Origin: Ariolimax columbianus
Taxonomy: Eukaryota > Mollusca > Gastropoda > Stylommatophora > Arionidae
Direction: 5' to 3'
NCBI GenBank assembly: GCA_036924085.1
Contig: JAVGWX010000012.1
Location: 31,554,979-31,618,978, forward strand
Length of the DNA stretch: 64,000 nt
The translations under genes were made by a program, and so were the position numbers. Below are positions 1 through 10,620 of the stretch, piece by piece. Each line of letters starts with the position of its first letter. Within the stretch, counting starts at the first letter, position 1. Below the pieces are notes generated by a model. It saw only the letters and a program-made list of their open reading frames with translations, was not told the origin of the DNA and ran no database searches.

Positions 1-117
1 TGGGTCGACCCGGGCGCCGTAGCGATATGAAAAACATTACCGCCTCAACTGGGGAATGAACCCAGGACCACTCAGATGCGAAGCCAGCTCGCTAACCACT
101 GCGCTAAGCGGCTCCCA
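1..117 (-). mobile_element. tRNA-derived SINE, type C, cut by the window start
   Basis: Read on the minus strand, this has a tRNA-like head with box A TTAGCGCAGTGG (95-106) and box B GGTTCATTCCC (52-62), the RNA polymerase III internal promoter elements. The body continues past base 1, so the 3' part is missing here. The identical copy at 13060-13297 shows the rest. It is not a working tRNA gene: the acceptor and anticodon stems do not pair well. Confidence 0.65.
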
Positions 118-122
118 TCGTC

Positions 123-340
123 TGATAGCACGGATAATGTCACGTGACAGCACGGATAATGTCATGTGACAGCCGGATAATGTCATGTGACAGCACGGAT
201 AATGTCATGTGACAGCACGGATAATGTCATGTGGCAGCACGGATAATGTCATGTGACAGCACGGATAATGTCATGTGACAGCACGGATAATGTCATATGA
301 CAGCACAGATAATGTCATGTGACAGCACGGATAATGTGAA
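123..340. repeat. 22-bp minisatellite, about 10 copies
   Basis: Tandem units containing CACGGATAATGTCATGTGA. One unit near 171 lacks 2 bp, and single-base variants occur (CACGTGAC, CATATGAC, CACAGATA). It starts directly after the SINE head. Its duplicate lies at 13302-13519. Confidence 0.92.
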
Positions 341-412
341 GGTGTTGTAGAAACTGGATGCGACTCTCCTTACAATGGACCAACGTTGACTGATTCAAGA
401 AATTCATTGATA

Positions 413-568
413 AGACGGCAGGAATGAGGGACGGCAGGAATAAGGGACGGCAGGAATAAGGGACGGCAGGAATGAGGGACTGCAGGAATGAGGGACTGCA
501 GGAATGAGGGACTGCAGGAATGAGGGACTGCAGGAATGAGGGACGGCAGTAATAAGGGACGGCAGCAA
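413..568. repeat. 16-bp minisatellite, about 10 copies
   Basis: Tandem units of the form ACGGCAGGAATGAGGG with C/T, G/A and GG/TG variants. Short minus-strand ORFs across it (SFLPSLIPAVPH repeats) are products of the repeat and are not considered genes. Its duplicate lies at 13592-13747. Confidence 0.92.
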
Positions 569-1184
569 TTCTCGCAGAATATTTGACACCCTCGACAGTT
601 AAAAAGCGGACTATTATTCTTTGGCATCACTACCTCAATATAATTCGCGTTCGTTTCTCATTGCAAAGTACCTGTTCGATTCTCTTTATCGACTCGCTGC
701 CGTCGACTCAGCTGTAAATAGGTACCTGGCTTACTGTTATAGAGTAGGAAAGTCAGCGCGGAAGGAAGCTATCTTCATTTATGACTGAATGGGGATACTT
801 ACATCAGTTGAGATTTACTGCTACAAGGGCGTTAATCATATTGTCAGTCATACAACTGCCAGCGAATATTTAACATGCATAGAACCTCCGAATTTATCGT
901 CTATTTCCGATAAGACTAGGCACCGATCTCACCCTTGTGAGGTAGGAACGCTTGAAACTTCCAGGATTTGAATATTCATAATCTTGGCTTTCGTTCTCTC
1001 CATTTCTTGTGAGGCTAGCGTAATACCTATCTGCTTTAGCGAACAATAGTCTCTAACAATTCTTGAAGAAAGGACTAACTCAGGTAACAAACACTGATGA
1101 AGACACCCTTCACCGCCATGTTCCCGGTGGTATATTTGGTCACAGCCCCAAGCTTGTTACACCAGGTATACATCTCGAGCAGTG
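569..1184. other. No gene recognised
   Basis: Between two minisatellites. Only short ORFs (for example a 60-codon one at 789-971) without codon or motif support. No RNA gene or repeat was recognised. Its duplicate is at 13748-14363. Confidence 0.5.
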
Positions 1185-2069
1185 TCAGCGGAAATGAAGG
1201 CTAAAGAACAAATGGAGAATAAATCTAAAGAGAGCTACAGTAAAAACTGGGAAAAGCTGGAGATATCCTGAGAAAGTAGCAGAGGAGATAACCGCTTGGG
1301 TTGGAGAGGATGTGTTGATGGGCGCACCCGAAAAGTGATGAGGGTGTTGTGAGGATGTGTTGATGGGCGCACCCGAAAAGTGATGAGGGTGTTGTGAGGA
1401 TGTGTTGATGGGCGCACCCGAAAAGTGATGAGGGTGTTGTGAGGATGTGTTGATGGGCGCACCCGAAAAGTGATGAGGGTGTTGTGAGGATGTGTTGATG
1501 GGCGCACCCGAAAAGTGATGAGGGTGTTGTGAGGATGTGTTGATGGGCGCACCCGAAAAGTGATGAGGGTGTTGTGAGGATGTGTTGATGGGCGCACCCG
1601 AAAAGTGATGAGGGTGCTGTGAGGATGTGTTGATGGGCGCACCCGAAAAGTGATGAGGGTGTTGTGAGGATGTGTTGATGGGCGCACCCGAAAAGTGATG
1701 AGGGTGCTGTGAGGATGTGTTGATGGGCGCACCCGAAAAGTGATGAGGGTGTTGTGAGGATGTGTTGATGGGCGCACCCGAAAAGTGATGAGGGTGTTGT
1801 GAGGATGTGTTGATGGGCGCACCCGAAAAGTGATGAGGGTGCTGTGAGGATGTGTTGATGGGCGCACCCGAAAAGTGATGAGGGTGCTGTGAGGATGTGT
1901 TGATGGGCGCACCCGAAAAGTGATGAGAGTGCTGTGAGGATGTGTTGATGGGCGCACCCGAAAAGTGATGAGGGTGTTGTGAGGATGTGTTGATGGGCGC
2001 ACCCGAAAAGTGATGAGGGTGAAGTGGCGTTTCCCTACTTGAGTCTTCTTCTACGTCCTTCGCTCTCAA
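1185..2069 (-). other. 294-codon repeat-encoded ORF, doubtful gene
   Basis: A minus-strand ATG-to-stop frame. It has a short charged N-terminus (MRAKDVEEDSSRE), then about 16 tandem 15-residue repeats with the core HFSGAPINTSSQHPH, then a hydrophobic C-terminal stretch of about 25 residues (TFSGYLQLFPVFTVALFRF and on). The frame stays open because the DNA repeat unit is 45 bp, a multiple of three. A second minus-strand frame (1235-2002) is open for the same reason. The common T/C variant of the unit is silent in this frame (CAA/CAG, Gln) and changes Asn to Ser in the other. No family is recognised, no signal peptide is evident and no splice or promoter context can be shown. Most likely a by-product of the minisatellite. 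Confidence 0.15.
1306..2021. repeat. 45-bp minisatellite, about 16 copies
   Basis: Near-perfect 45-bp units containing GATGGGCGCACCCGAAAAG. The main variation is GTTGT versus GCTGT at the unit end (five units carry GCTGT), plus one AGAGTG unit near 1928. The homogeneity suggests recent expansion. Its duplicate lies at 14485-15200. Confidence 0.95.
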
Positions 2070-2174
2070 ATAATCACATCCCCCTCATAAACCTGGAGGT
2101 CCTTCTTGGGCGTGTCTCGTCGCCATTCAGTTTATCTCACAATTAGGTTTCGGAGGGGCATGTAGTCACTCTGC

Positions 2175-2480
2175 TGCTCCTAACGTTGAGACGGCAGACC
2201 TGCAGAACATGTTCCGCTATTTAGTTGTTCTCCCCACATGGACACACATCCTTGTGTCCAATTTTTAGATTGTTGAACAGATGATATTTTCAGTCTGCTG
2301 TGACCCGTACGAAGTCTGAATATTGTTACTTGTTCTCTTCTTGGCAAAGAGTAGTATGCTTCTGCTGTATTAGAACCTGGGTGTTCTCTGTGCCACTTAT
2401 CTTTGAAGTTAAATATCATCATTGTATTCATTTCTTTAGATGTAGCTCTGATCCACTGATTTTTCACTGTTTAAATTTTG
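2175..2480 (-). pseudogene. LINE ORF2 C-terminal remnant
   Basis: The minus-strand translation contains DKWHREHPG, then AEAYYSLPRREQVTIFRLRT and GHSRLK. These are the hallmarks of the region downstream of RNase H in some invertebrate LINE ORF2 proteins. The same layout occurs at 57027-57371 in this window (AYYQLNRREQVVVFRFRTGH), which supports homology. The expected Cys-rich knuckle follows only in shifted frame (QGCVSMWGEQLNSG against CPCG...TAEHLLQ), so the piece is frameshifted. No reverse transcriptase or endonuclease is attached. Its duplicate is at 15354-15659. Confidence 0.75.
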
Positions 2481-2926
2481 GCTTGCATTCATGAGTTAAC
2501 TGCACATCAAAATTCAGTCCAGGTTACCACTACTCAAGGACCTTTCTGCTCGGACTGAAGTGGACTTCCTCCTGCCCGCCCATCCCTCCACAGGTTACAT
2601 AATACCCCTCCCAACCTCGTATTCTCAGCATAGCAAAGGGTCACGCTGACCGAAAGGTGGATATAATCATAAGCCTCGATGGCGGGACACGGAAAAGGGT
2701 AGTTTGACACTGATAGACACGGAAAGCTTGACACAAACATTGGTCTAACACACTCTTCGTGGCCCTCATCCCAAGGCAGCGGAGTACACGGTTCCACCTG
2801 GGGAGTCTGTGTTGGTTTCCGGTCGACACGCTACGCATGGACCTCAGCAGTTGGACATGGTAGTGGTTGATCGACGCAACGGGTCTTTGACGCTTACATG
2901 AACATTATTATTATTTTTTTTATTAT
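2481..2926. other. No gene recognised
   Basis: Short minus-strand ORFs (2534-2797, 2641-2838) have no recognisable domain. The stretch ends in an A/T-rich run of ATT and T bases just before a SINE insertion. It may include more decayed LINE sequence upstream of the remnant at 2175-2480, but this cannot be shown by eye. Its duplicate is at 15660-16105. Confidence 0.45.
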
Positions 2927-3182
2927 TCATGAGTTGGGAGACGGCGTTGGCTAGTGGTTAAGTGGCACGGCTCACAACCCCGAAGGTGCTGGGTTCGATC
3001 CCCATCACAGCACCGACCGTTACCCCGGGGAAGCAAACGCTTAGAAAATGCAGGAGGAAGTTGACGCATGCATAAAATGCATGATGAAGTCAGATGCAAA
3101 ATAGAAACAACAGTGCAACGCACACCGCCTTGGGGATTACAGAACTAAGGCGAACGCAAAACAACAACAAAATCATGAGTTG
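2927..3182 (+). mobile_element. Complete tRNA-derived SINE (type A) with 10-bp target-site duplication
   Basis: The head has box A TGGCTAGTGG (2948-2957) and box B GGTTCGATCCC (2992-3002). A body of about 150 bp follows and ends in an AACAACAACAAAA-type tail. The 10-bp direct repeat TCATGAGTTG lies immediately before (2927-2936) and after (3173-3182) the element, as expected for LINE-driven integration. The element proper is 2937-3172, about 236 bp. A nearly identical head occurs at 58640-58708 on a different body. Its duplicate is at 16106-16361. Confidence 0.85.
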
Positions 3183-3276
3183 ATTCTGCTAGAATCATGA
3201 TGGTGGTTAGCGGAGTGGGGTATACAAAATGAAAAACCTTCAATACGAAAATGGAAATAGAAGCAGCGACCTCAGC

Positions 3277-6200
3277 TAGTAGATGAAAGCAGGCTAAGAC
3301 ATGAGTAGATGGAAACAGGCTAAGACATGAGTAGATGGAAGCAGGCTAAGACATGAGTAGATGGAAGCAGGCTAAGACATGAGTAGATGGAAGCAGGCTA
3401 AGACATGAGTAGATGGAAGCAGGCTAAGACATGAGTAGATGGAAGCAGGCTAAGACATGAGTAGATGGAAGCAGGCTAAGACATGAGTAGATGGCTGCAG
3501 GCTAAGACATGAGTAGATGGAAGCAGGCTAAGACATGAGTAGATGGAAGCAGGCTAAGACATGAGTAGATGGAAGCAGGCTAAGACATGAGTAGATGGAA
3601 GCAGGCTAAGACATGAGTAGATGGAAGCAGGCTAAGACATGAGTAGATGGAAGCAGGCTAAGACATGAGTAGATGGCTGCAGGCTAAGACATGAGTAGAT
3701 GGAAGCAGGCTAAGACATGAGTAGATGGAAGCAGGCTAAGACATGAGTAGATGGAAGCAGGCTAAGACATGAGTAGATGGAAGCAGGCTAAGACATGAGT
3801 AGATGGAAGCAGGCTAAGACATGAGTAGATGGCTGCAGGCTAAGACATGAGTAGATGGAAGCAGGCTAAGATATGAGTAGATGGAAGCAGGCTAAGACAT
3901 GAGTAGATGGAAGCAGGCTAAGACATGAGTAGATGGAAGCAGGCTAAGACATGAGTAGATGGAAGCAGGCTAAGACATGAGTAGATGGCTGCAGGCTAAG
4001 ACATGAGTAGATGGAAGCAGGCTAAGACACGAGTAGATGGAAGCAGGCTAAGACATGAGTAGATGGAAGCAGGCTAAGACGTGAGTAGATGGCTGCAGGC
4101 TAAGACATGAGTAGATGGAAACAGGCTAAGACATGAGTAGATGGAAGCAGGCTAAGACATGAGTAGATGGAAGCAGGCTAAGACATGAGTAGATGGAAGC
4201 AGGCTAAGACATGAGTAGATGGAAGCAGGCTAAGACATGAGTAGATGGAAGCAGGCTAAGACATGAGTAGATGGAAGCAGGCTAAGACATGAGTAGATGG
4301 AAGCAGGCTAAGACATGAGTAGATGGAAGCAGGCTAAGACATGAGTAGATGGCTGCAGGCTAAGACATGAGTAGATGGAAGCAGGCTAAGACACGAGTAG
4401 ATGGAAGCAGGCTAAGACAAGAGTAGATGGAAGCAGGCTAAGACATGAGTAGATGGAAGCAGGCTAAGACATGAGTAGATGGAAGCAGGCTAAGACATGA
4501 GTAGATGGAAGCAGGCTAAGACATGAGTAGATGGAAGCAGGCTAAGACATGAGTAGATGGAAGCAGGCTAAGACATGAGTAGATGGCTGCAGGCTAAGAC
4601 ATGAGTAGATGGAAGCAGGCTAAGACATGAGTAGATGGAAGCAGGCTAAAACATGAGTAGATGGCTGCAGGCTAAGACATGAGTAGATGGAAGCAGGCTA
4701 AGACGTGAGTAGATGGCTGCAGGCTAAGACATGAGTAGATGGAAACAGGCTAAGACATGAGTAGATGGAAGCAGGCTAAGACATGAGTAGATGGAAGCAG
4801 GCTAAGACATGAGTAGATGGAAGCAGGCTAAGACATGAGTAGATGGAAGCAGGCTAAGACATGAGTAGATGGAAGCAGGCTAAGACATGAGTAGATGGAA
4901 GCAGGCTAAGACATGAGTAGATGGCTGCAGGCTAAGACATGAGTAGATGGAAGCAGGCTAAGACATGAGTAGATGGAAGCAGGCTAAGACATGAGTAGAT
5001 GGCTGCAGGCTAAAACATGAGTAGATGGCTGCAGGCTAAGACATGAGTAGATGGCTGCAGGCTAAGACATGAGTAGATGGCTGCAGGCTAAGACATGAGT
5101 AGATGGCTGCAGGCTAAGACATGAGTAGATGGCTGCAGGCTAAGACATGAGTAGATGGCTGCAGGCTAAGACATGAGTAGATGGAAGCAGGCTAAGACAT
5201 GAGTAGATGGAAGCAGGCTAAGACATGAGTAGATGGCTGCAGGCTAAAACATGAGTAGATGGAAGCAGGCTAAGACATGAGTAGATGGAAGCAGGCTAAG
5301 ACATGAGTAGATGGAAACAGGCTAAGACATGAGTAGATGAAACAGGCTAAGACATAAGTAGATGGAAGCAGGCTAAGACATGAGTAGATGGAAGCAGGCT
5401 AAGACATGAGTAGATGGAAGCAGGCTAAGACGAGTAGATGGAAAGCAGGCTAAGACATGAGTAATGGCTGCAGGCTAAGACATGAGTAGATGGCTGCAGG
5501 CTAAGAACATGAGTAGATGGAAGCAGGCTAAGACATGAGTAGATGGAAGCAGGCTTAAGACATGAGTAGATGGCTGCAGGCTAAGACATGAGTAGATGGA
5601 AGCAGGCTAAGACATGAGTAGATGGAAGCAGGCTAAGACATGAGTAGATGGAAGCAGGCTAAGACATGAGTAGATGGAAGCAGGCTAAGACATGAGTAGA
5701 TGGAAGCAGGCTAAGACATGAGTAGATGGAAGCAGGCTAAGACATGAGTAGATGGAAACAGGCTAAGACATGAGTAGATGGAAGAGCAGGCTAAGACATG
5801 AGTAGATGGAAACAGGCTAAGACATGAGTAGATGGAAGCAAGGCTAAGACATGAGTAGATGGAAAGCAGGCTAAGACATGAGTAGATGGAAGCAGGCTAA
5901 GACATGAGTAGATGGAAAGACATGTAGAGCTAAGACATGAGTAGATGGAAGCAGGCTAGACAATGAGTAGATGGAAGCAGGCTAAGACATGAGTTAGATG
6001 GAAGCAGGCTAAGACATGAGTAGATGGAAGCAGGCTAAGACATGAGTAGATGGCTGCAGGCTAAGACATGAGAGGTAGATGGCTGCAGGCTAAGACATGA
6101 GTAGATGGAAGCAGGCTAAGACATGAGTAAATGGAAGCAGGCTAAGACATGAGTAGATGGCTGCAGGCTAAGACATGAGTAGATGGAAGCAGGCTAAGAC

Positions 6201-6693
6201 ATGAGTAGATGGAAGCAGGCTAAAACATGAGTAGATGGCTGCAGGCTAAGACATGAGTAGATGGAAGCAGGCTAAGACATGAGTAGATGGAAACAGGCTA
6301 AGACATGAGTAGATGGAAGCAGGCTAAGACATGAGTAGATGGAAGCAGGCTAAGACGTGAGTAGATGGAAGCAGGCTAAGACGTGAGTAGATGGCTGCAG
6401 GCTAAGACATGAGTAGATGGAAACAGGCTAAGACAGCTAAGACATGAGTAGATGGAAGCAGGCTAAGACATGAGTAGATGGAAGCAGGCTAAGACATGAG
6501 TAGATGGAAGCAGGCTAAGACATGAGTAGATGGAAGCAGGCTAAGACATGAGTAGATGGAAGCAGGCTAAGACATGAGTAGATGGAAGCAGACTAAGACA
6601 TGAGTAGATGGCTGCAGGCTAAGACATGAGTAGATGGCTGCAGGCTAAGACATGAGTAGATGGCTGCAGGCTAAAACATGAGTAGATGGAAGC
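3277..6693. repeat. 26-bp minisatellite, left segment, running into the gap
   Basis: Units of 26 bp with cores GTAGATGG and CAGGCTAAG, about 131 copies. Variants include GGAAGCAGG, GGCTGCAGG, GGAAACAGG and CTAAAACATG. It matches the start of the large array (16456-19872). From about 5340 to 6440 the unit length is disturbed by small insertions and deletions (for example GGCTTAAGAC, GAAGAGCAGG and a scrambled unit near 5917-5936). The segment ends at the N gap. Confidence 0.95.
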
Positions 6694-6793
6694 NNNNNNN
6701 NNNNNNNNNNNNNNNNNNNNNNNNNNNNNNNNNNNNNNNNNNNNNNNNNNNNNNNNNNNNNNNNNNNNNNNNNNNNNNNNNNNNNNNNNNNNN
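6694..6793. other. Assembly gap of 100 N
   Basis: Exactly 100 unknown bases lie between the 26-bp minisatellite and a GATA microsatellite. A round 100-N gap usually marks a join of unknown true length, so the distance between the flanks should not be trusted. Confidence 0.98.
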
Positions 6794-6798
6794 ATAGG

Positions 6799-6945
<147 letters not shown>

Positions 6946-7018
6946 AGAGAAAGATAGGTCTTCAGAGAAAAATAGAAATTGTTAACCTCAAAGAATATCA
7001 GGATAGAACTGAAGAAAA

Positions 7019-7455
7019 GAATAATCGTCACTCATATATGGCCAATTGCACTGTATGGGGATGAAACATGGACTTTGGCAAAGGATCAAAAAAGATTGGA
7101 AGCATTTGAATATGGTGCTACCGTAGAATGGAAAGAGTGAACTGGATAGAATGAAGATTTAATGACAATGTACTCATTGAAGTTGACACACACATACAAA
7201 TATCGCATATGATGCAAACACGTCGGTTGAGTTGCCCGGGTAACAATAAGAGACATGAAAGTCTTCAACAGAAGATACTAGAGGACACGATTCAAGGGAA
7301 GAGAAGACAGTGCCGACTAAGACTCACCTTCACATCTCAGGCATGCATGGACATTAAAGTACGAACGTATGCTGAAATAAAGAGAGCTGTAGAGGATAAG
7401 CTCAAATTGAAAGACATACTCGGACAACCTTACAACCAGTCTCAGGACTGATCAA
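7019..7455 (+). pseudogene. LINE reverse transcriptase C-terminal remnant
   Basis: The plus-strand translation reads IWPIALYGDETWTLAKDQ then KRLEAFEYG. After a one-base shift it continues as WCYRRMERVNWIE. Further on come QQKILEDTIQGKRRQCRLRL, SQACMDIK, TYAEIKRAVEDK and KDILGQP. This order (LYG.ETW, LEAFE-WCYRRM, EGKR.R.RPR, W..I...) is the usual thumb and C-terminal region of non-LTR retrotransposon reverse transcriptases. Several frameshifts and stops show it is dead. The catalytic YxDD region is not present, so the 5' part was either never copied or is lost near the gap. Confidence 0.75.
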
Positions 7456-8486
7456 CCAGATGATAAGACACTGAAAGGTCTGACGACTTGGCATGTATTT
7501 GTTAAAGCCCGGCCCTTAACAGGGAGCTGATCAGATTTTGATATGGTTGATATCCTATTAGGTGTGCGATGTTAGACGTGGCATGTGGATTCTATCTATC
7601 TATCGTCAGTCCACTTTTGTCGTTAGACGTCGTGGGGAGGTGCGACCTCCTTTGTTTCATATTTGTTGGCAGGTGAAAATCCACTGGCGACTTTCCAGGT
7701 CAATTCCAGCATCTGTTAGACCCTGGAAAATACGATCGCCTATTTTTGAGACTGGTGGAGGTGGAAGCGTAAATTAGAGTAAGATAGACCCGCTGCCTGT
7801 CAGGTGTCATCTAAGCTGCCCCACTAACCACATAACCAAGACCTGTTGTATGCCCACACAGTCCCCTTTTTTGCAACATATTCTCTGTGGGGTGAGAATC
7901 CCTGGAATAATTTGAGGAGATTTTTAACTTGAATTTTCCCCTAACAGCGGCCGTTAGGCCTACTCTTTTCGATTTCCAACTGCTAAGGAATTTTAACGTG
8001 CGCACCACTGCACACTGGTGTATGATCTCACTGCTCATAGATCAGTGGAAATATTTACCGATTGATCCACGTGAAAAAAATGTGGACGTAACATGTGCAT
8101 AATAGTTTATTCATATAAATGATTACAATAAGACAGACACACGTACAAATAAACATAGTCGCAAAAACTACACAAAATAAGTTTCCCACACTGTCTCGAC
8201 ATTTTTTTCTTGTTTCATCTAGAGATTGTCCAACGCTTTTTGCTGACGTGAGACACATATGGCTGATAGCATGGCTGATAGCATGGCTGACCCAAAACTA
8301 GATCCTCACTACAAGGTGGTGATGGTGGTAATATAGAGTACTCCCCCTTAGAACAGTGATTCCCAACATTGTTGGTCCATCAGACCCCGTGATTGTTAGT
8401 GATTTCCAAGCTTCTAGTATTGAGTACTTAAATACAGATTTGTGTGTGTGTAGAGTTTGGAAGCTACTCTTTTAATATAACGGGGC
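7456..8486. other. Unassigned sequence
   Basis: No gene recognised. Two stretches near 7640-7735 and 7850-7965 resemble each other loosely in direct orientation (CATATT...GGTGA.AATCC..TGG, then a CTGTTAG/CCGTTAG motif). A three-fold short repeat of ATGGCTGATAGC lies near 8261-8290. A short GT tract is near 8440. ORFs here are under 80 codons and unsupported. Confidence 0.4.
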
Positions 8487-8843
8487 GGGATCAAGATGCT
8501 GAGCAGCGCATGAGCTGCAGTAGTCAGCGACCCATATTTGACTGCTAGCGTCAGGGCCAACGAATCATAGCTGCCAAGACCCATCTACAACTCCACGCGG
8601 TGATCCTGGATAACAGGCTGCAGCAGGGCAGACTGGCTAAGGAGAAGGGATCGAAGAGGGAGTGCTAACCCGGTACTCAAAAAATGCTTGCTGAAGTCGG
8701 ATCTGTTGGACCGAAAGGTGCAAATATCGCAGCCAAGCTGTAAACTACGACACAACGCATTCCGTTCTCTGGACTACATTCTGCTACTTAAGCCCTTTCA
8801 GGGTTTGGTAGCGGGAGATTGAGAACGAATGAAGAAGAAGAAT
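8487..8843 (+). mobile_element. SINE type B, 5'-truncated
   Basis: In sense orientation this carries the body found on the minus strand at 58297-58640: GGGATCAAGATGCTG, a middle containing GATCCTGGATAACAGGCTGC and GACTGGCTAAGGAGAAGGGA, then CCCGGTACTCAAAAAATGCT, and an end with GGTAGCGGGAGATTGAGAAC followed by a GAAGAAGAAGAA tail. The tRNA-like head is missing. Five related copies in the window define the family. Confidence 0.75.
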
Positions 8844-8924
8844 ATAACAGGCCTTAATAAAGCAAGTGTGCATGGACCCTTCTCGCTGTAATTTAATGTT
8901 TAGCTGCTCACTACTTTCCACTAG

Positions 8925-9065
8925 GGTCATCATAGTAATGTTTGCCACCTTGTTGACCAGACTGCTGCAACAGTCTATTTTCAGGCGCACGGCGTAGACG
9001 CGAGGTGGGGTCTCTGTCAGTATATTTCACCTGATCTTGATATTATTGTCGTACCCAGATCCGTG
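8925..9065 (+). repeat. Dispersed repeat X, copy 1
   Basis: Contains CCACCTTGTTGACCAGACTG, a GAGGTGGGGTCTCTGTCAGT block and CACCTGATCTTGAT. The same elements occur in the same order at 63180-63345 and, in part, at 63896-64000. No coding potential was seen. It lies just downstream of a type B SINE, as copy 2 does. Confidence 0.5.
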
Positions 9066-9562
9066 ATACATTGTCTTTTACTCTGTGGAGACACCCATCT
9101 CCACTAAGTGTGCTATTGACATGCTATGGTCCCCGAGTGGATCATGTGAAGGAAAGAACAGGACCCCTAATCCTCCATTAATGTCGCACAAAGCAACCAA
9201 AGGGAGTTGTGCATGAGGCTAACAACATTATCATGTAAAACGTATTGTTACATAAACCACAACTGCAAGCGTCATTTTAAGCAGGTCTACTAACGGAGGT
9301 AAACTGTAGTTGTGGCCTTATGCTTCAACTAGAATGAAAAAGGACAAGAAAAAGATATGTCACGGAGATGCCATCTATCATTTCGCTCCAATAAAATACG
9401 GTATTACCGCTATAATTTGTTGCTTTATAAGAAGTGTGTCTCCAAATGCTTGCGTGCTTAAGGACCTCCGCAGCAATAGTTTCACATGGTGAGATTGCCA
9501 GTCGCATGCACAACATTTAGGAAGCTGCTTAATTGTCTGGAATGTTACCGTGGCCCTGTTGT
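9066..9562. other. No gene recognised
   Basis: Only short ORFs (for example 60 codons at 9310-9492). No repeat or RNA gene was recognised. Confidence 0.45.
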
Positions 9563-9850
9563 ACGAACGTCTTCAATTATAACCAGAACACTTGCATACG
9601 AACGTCTTCAATTATAACCAGAACTCTTGCATACGAAACGTCTTCAATTATAATCATAACTTTTGCATACAAACGTCTTCAATTATAATCAGGAACTCTT
9701 GCATACTAACGTCTTCAATTATAATCATAACTTTTGCATACAAACGTCTTTAATTATAACCAGAACTCTTGCATATGAACGTCTTCAAGTATAACCAGAA
9801 TTCTTGCATAAGAACGTCTTCAATTATAACCAGAACTCTTGCATACAAAC
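9563..9850. repeat. 35-bp minisatellite, about 8 diverged copies
   Basis: Units built on ACGTCTTCAATTATAACCAG and AACTCTTGCATA. The copies differ by several substitutions and 1-bp indels, so this array is older than the 22-, 26- and 45-bp ones. Confidence 0.9.
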
Positions 9851-9947
9851 ACGTTCGCTCTAACAAACATTATCCAAGCACGATTTTTATACAGGCTTGT
9901 TTATAGACTGCGAGCCCTGTTTCCCATTATTTTCAACGAGTTGCAAA

Positions 9948-10113
9948 ACTCAATTCAATGCTACAAAAGTCAATTCAATGCTACAAAAGTCAATTCAATG
10001 CTACAAAAGTCAATTCAATGCTACAAAGTCAATTCAATGCTACAAAAGTCAATTCAATGCTACAAAAGTCAATTCAATGCTACAAAACTCAATTCAATGC
10101 TACAAAACTCAAT
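9948..10113. repeat. 20-bp minisatellite, about 8 copies
   Basis: Units TCAATTCAATGCTACAAAAG with a 19-bp variant and an AAACTC variant at both ends. ORFs over it (NSMLQKSIQCYK-type repeats) are by-products of the repeat. Confidence 0.93.
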
Positions 10114-10620
10114 AGTCTGTTATCGTGAAATGCCTAGAAAAATGAGACAGACCTCGATGTGGCATACAACGCTGTATTTTTCAAGAAGCATTCCACACAT
10201 GCATCTCCAATCACCCTTAATCCTTCTGGCCCAGAGCAATATGTAAGATTGCAGTAAAATTCCATTTCTCCAAAAGAAGAATTAACATTCTCAAACGTTA
10301 CCTCTGACAACGAGGCTGAATTTAATGCCAACGACTTTATTCAGGACATCTAAATCACCAACAGTCTGTACATGCATCTTCAACTTTTGCAAGAAACACA
10401 TTATTTACAGGTAAGTTTTTCCTCTTTATTTCCATTTATTTCGCTTTCTGTGACATTTTCAAACCATATGTAGTGCAATATTTACTTTTTTCCGCGGCCA
10501 AAATGTATTTGCAAGCTTTTAAAAAAAAGATTGAATTCATCTTTATGAATAAGCTCTGGTCCATATATTTTTGTTAGGTGGGATACTGCAGTGTTGAATC
10601 CATTGAACCGATCGTGATAA
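10114..10620. other. No gene recognised
   Basis: AT-rich sequence with short unsupported ORFs. It lies upstream of a LINE remnant and may contain unrecognised decayed LINE sequence. Confidence 0.4.

Larger units (their letters stand above)
1..6693 (+). repeat. Left copy of a 6.7-kb direct duplication (partner 13180-19872)
   Basis: Bases 1-6693 match 13180-19872 at a constant offset of 13,179 bp. The copy includes SINEs, three minisatellites, a LINE remnant and the first 3.4 kb of the 26-bp array. By eye I saw no difference up to about 5340. Between about 5340 and 6440 this copy carries many small indels that its partner lacks. The register is the same again from about 6450 to the N gap. The copy already matches at base 1, so it probably extends upstream of the window. 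It may be a real duplication or a false one made at the assembly gap. Confidence 0.9.

Noticed and set aside
370..630. Minus-strand ORFs with SFLPSLIPAVPH-type repeats (also 13549-13809)
   Set aside because: Products of the 16-bp minisatellite; two frames are open for the same reason and no family is recognised.
2940..3010. Functional tRNA gene
   Set aside because: Box A and box B are good, but a SINE body, tail and target-site duplication follow, and the cloverleaf stems are poor.
9839..10246. 135-codon ORF with NSMLQKSIQCYK repeats
   Set aside because: Created by the 20-bp minisatellite; an overlapping frame shows the same repeats.
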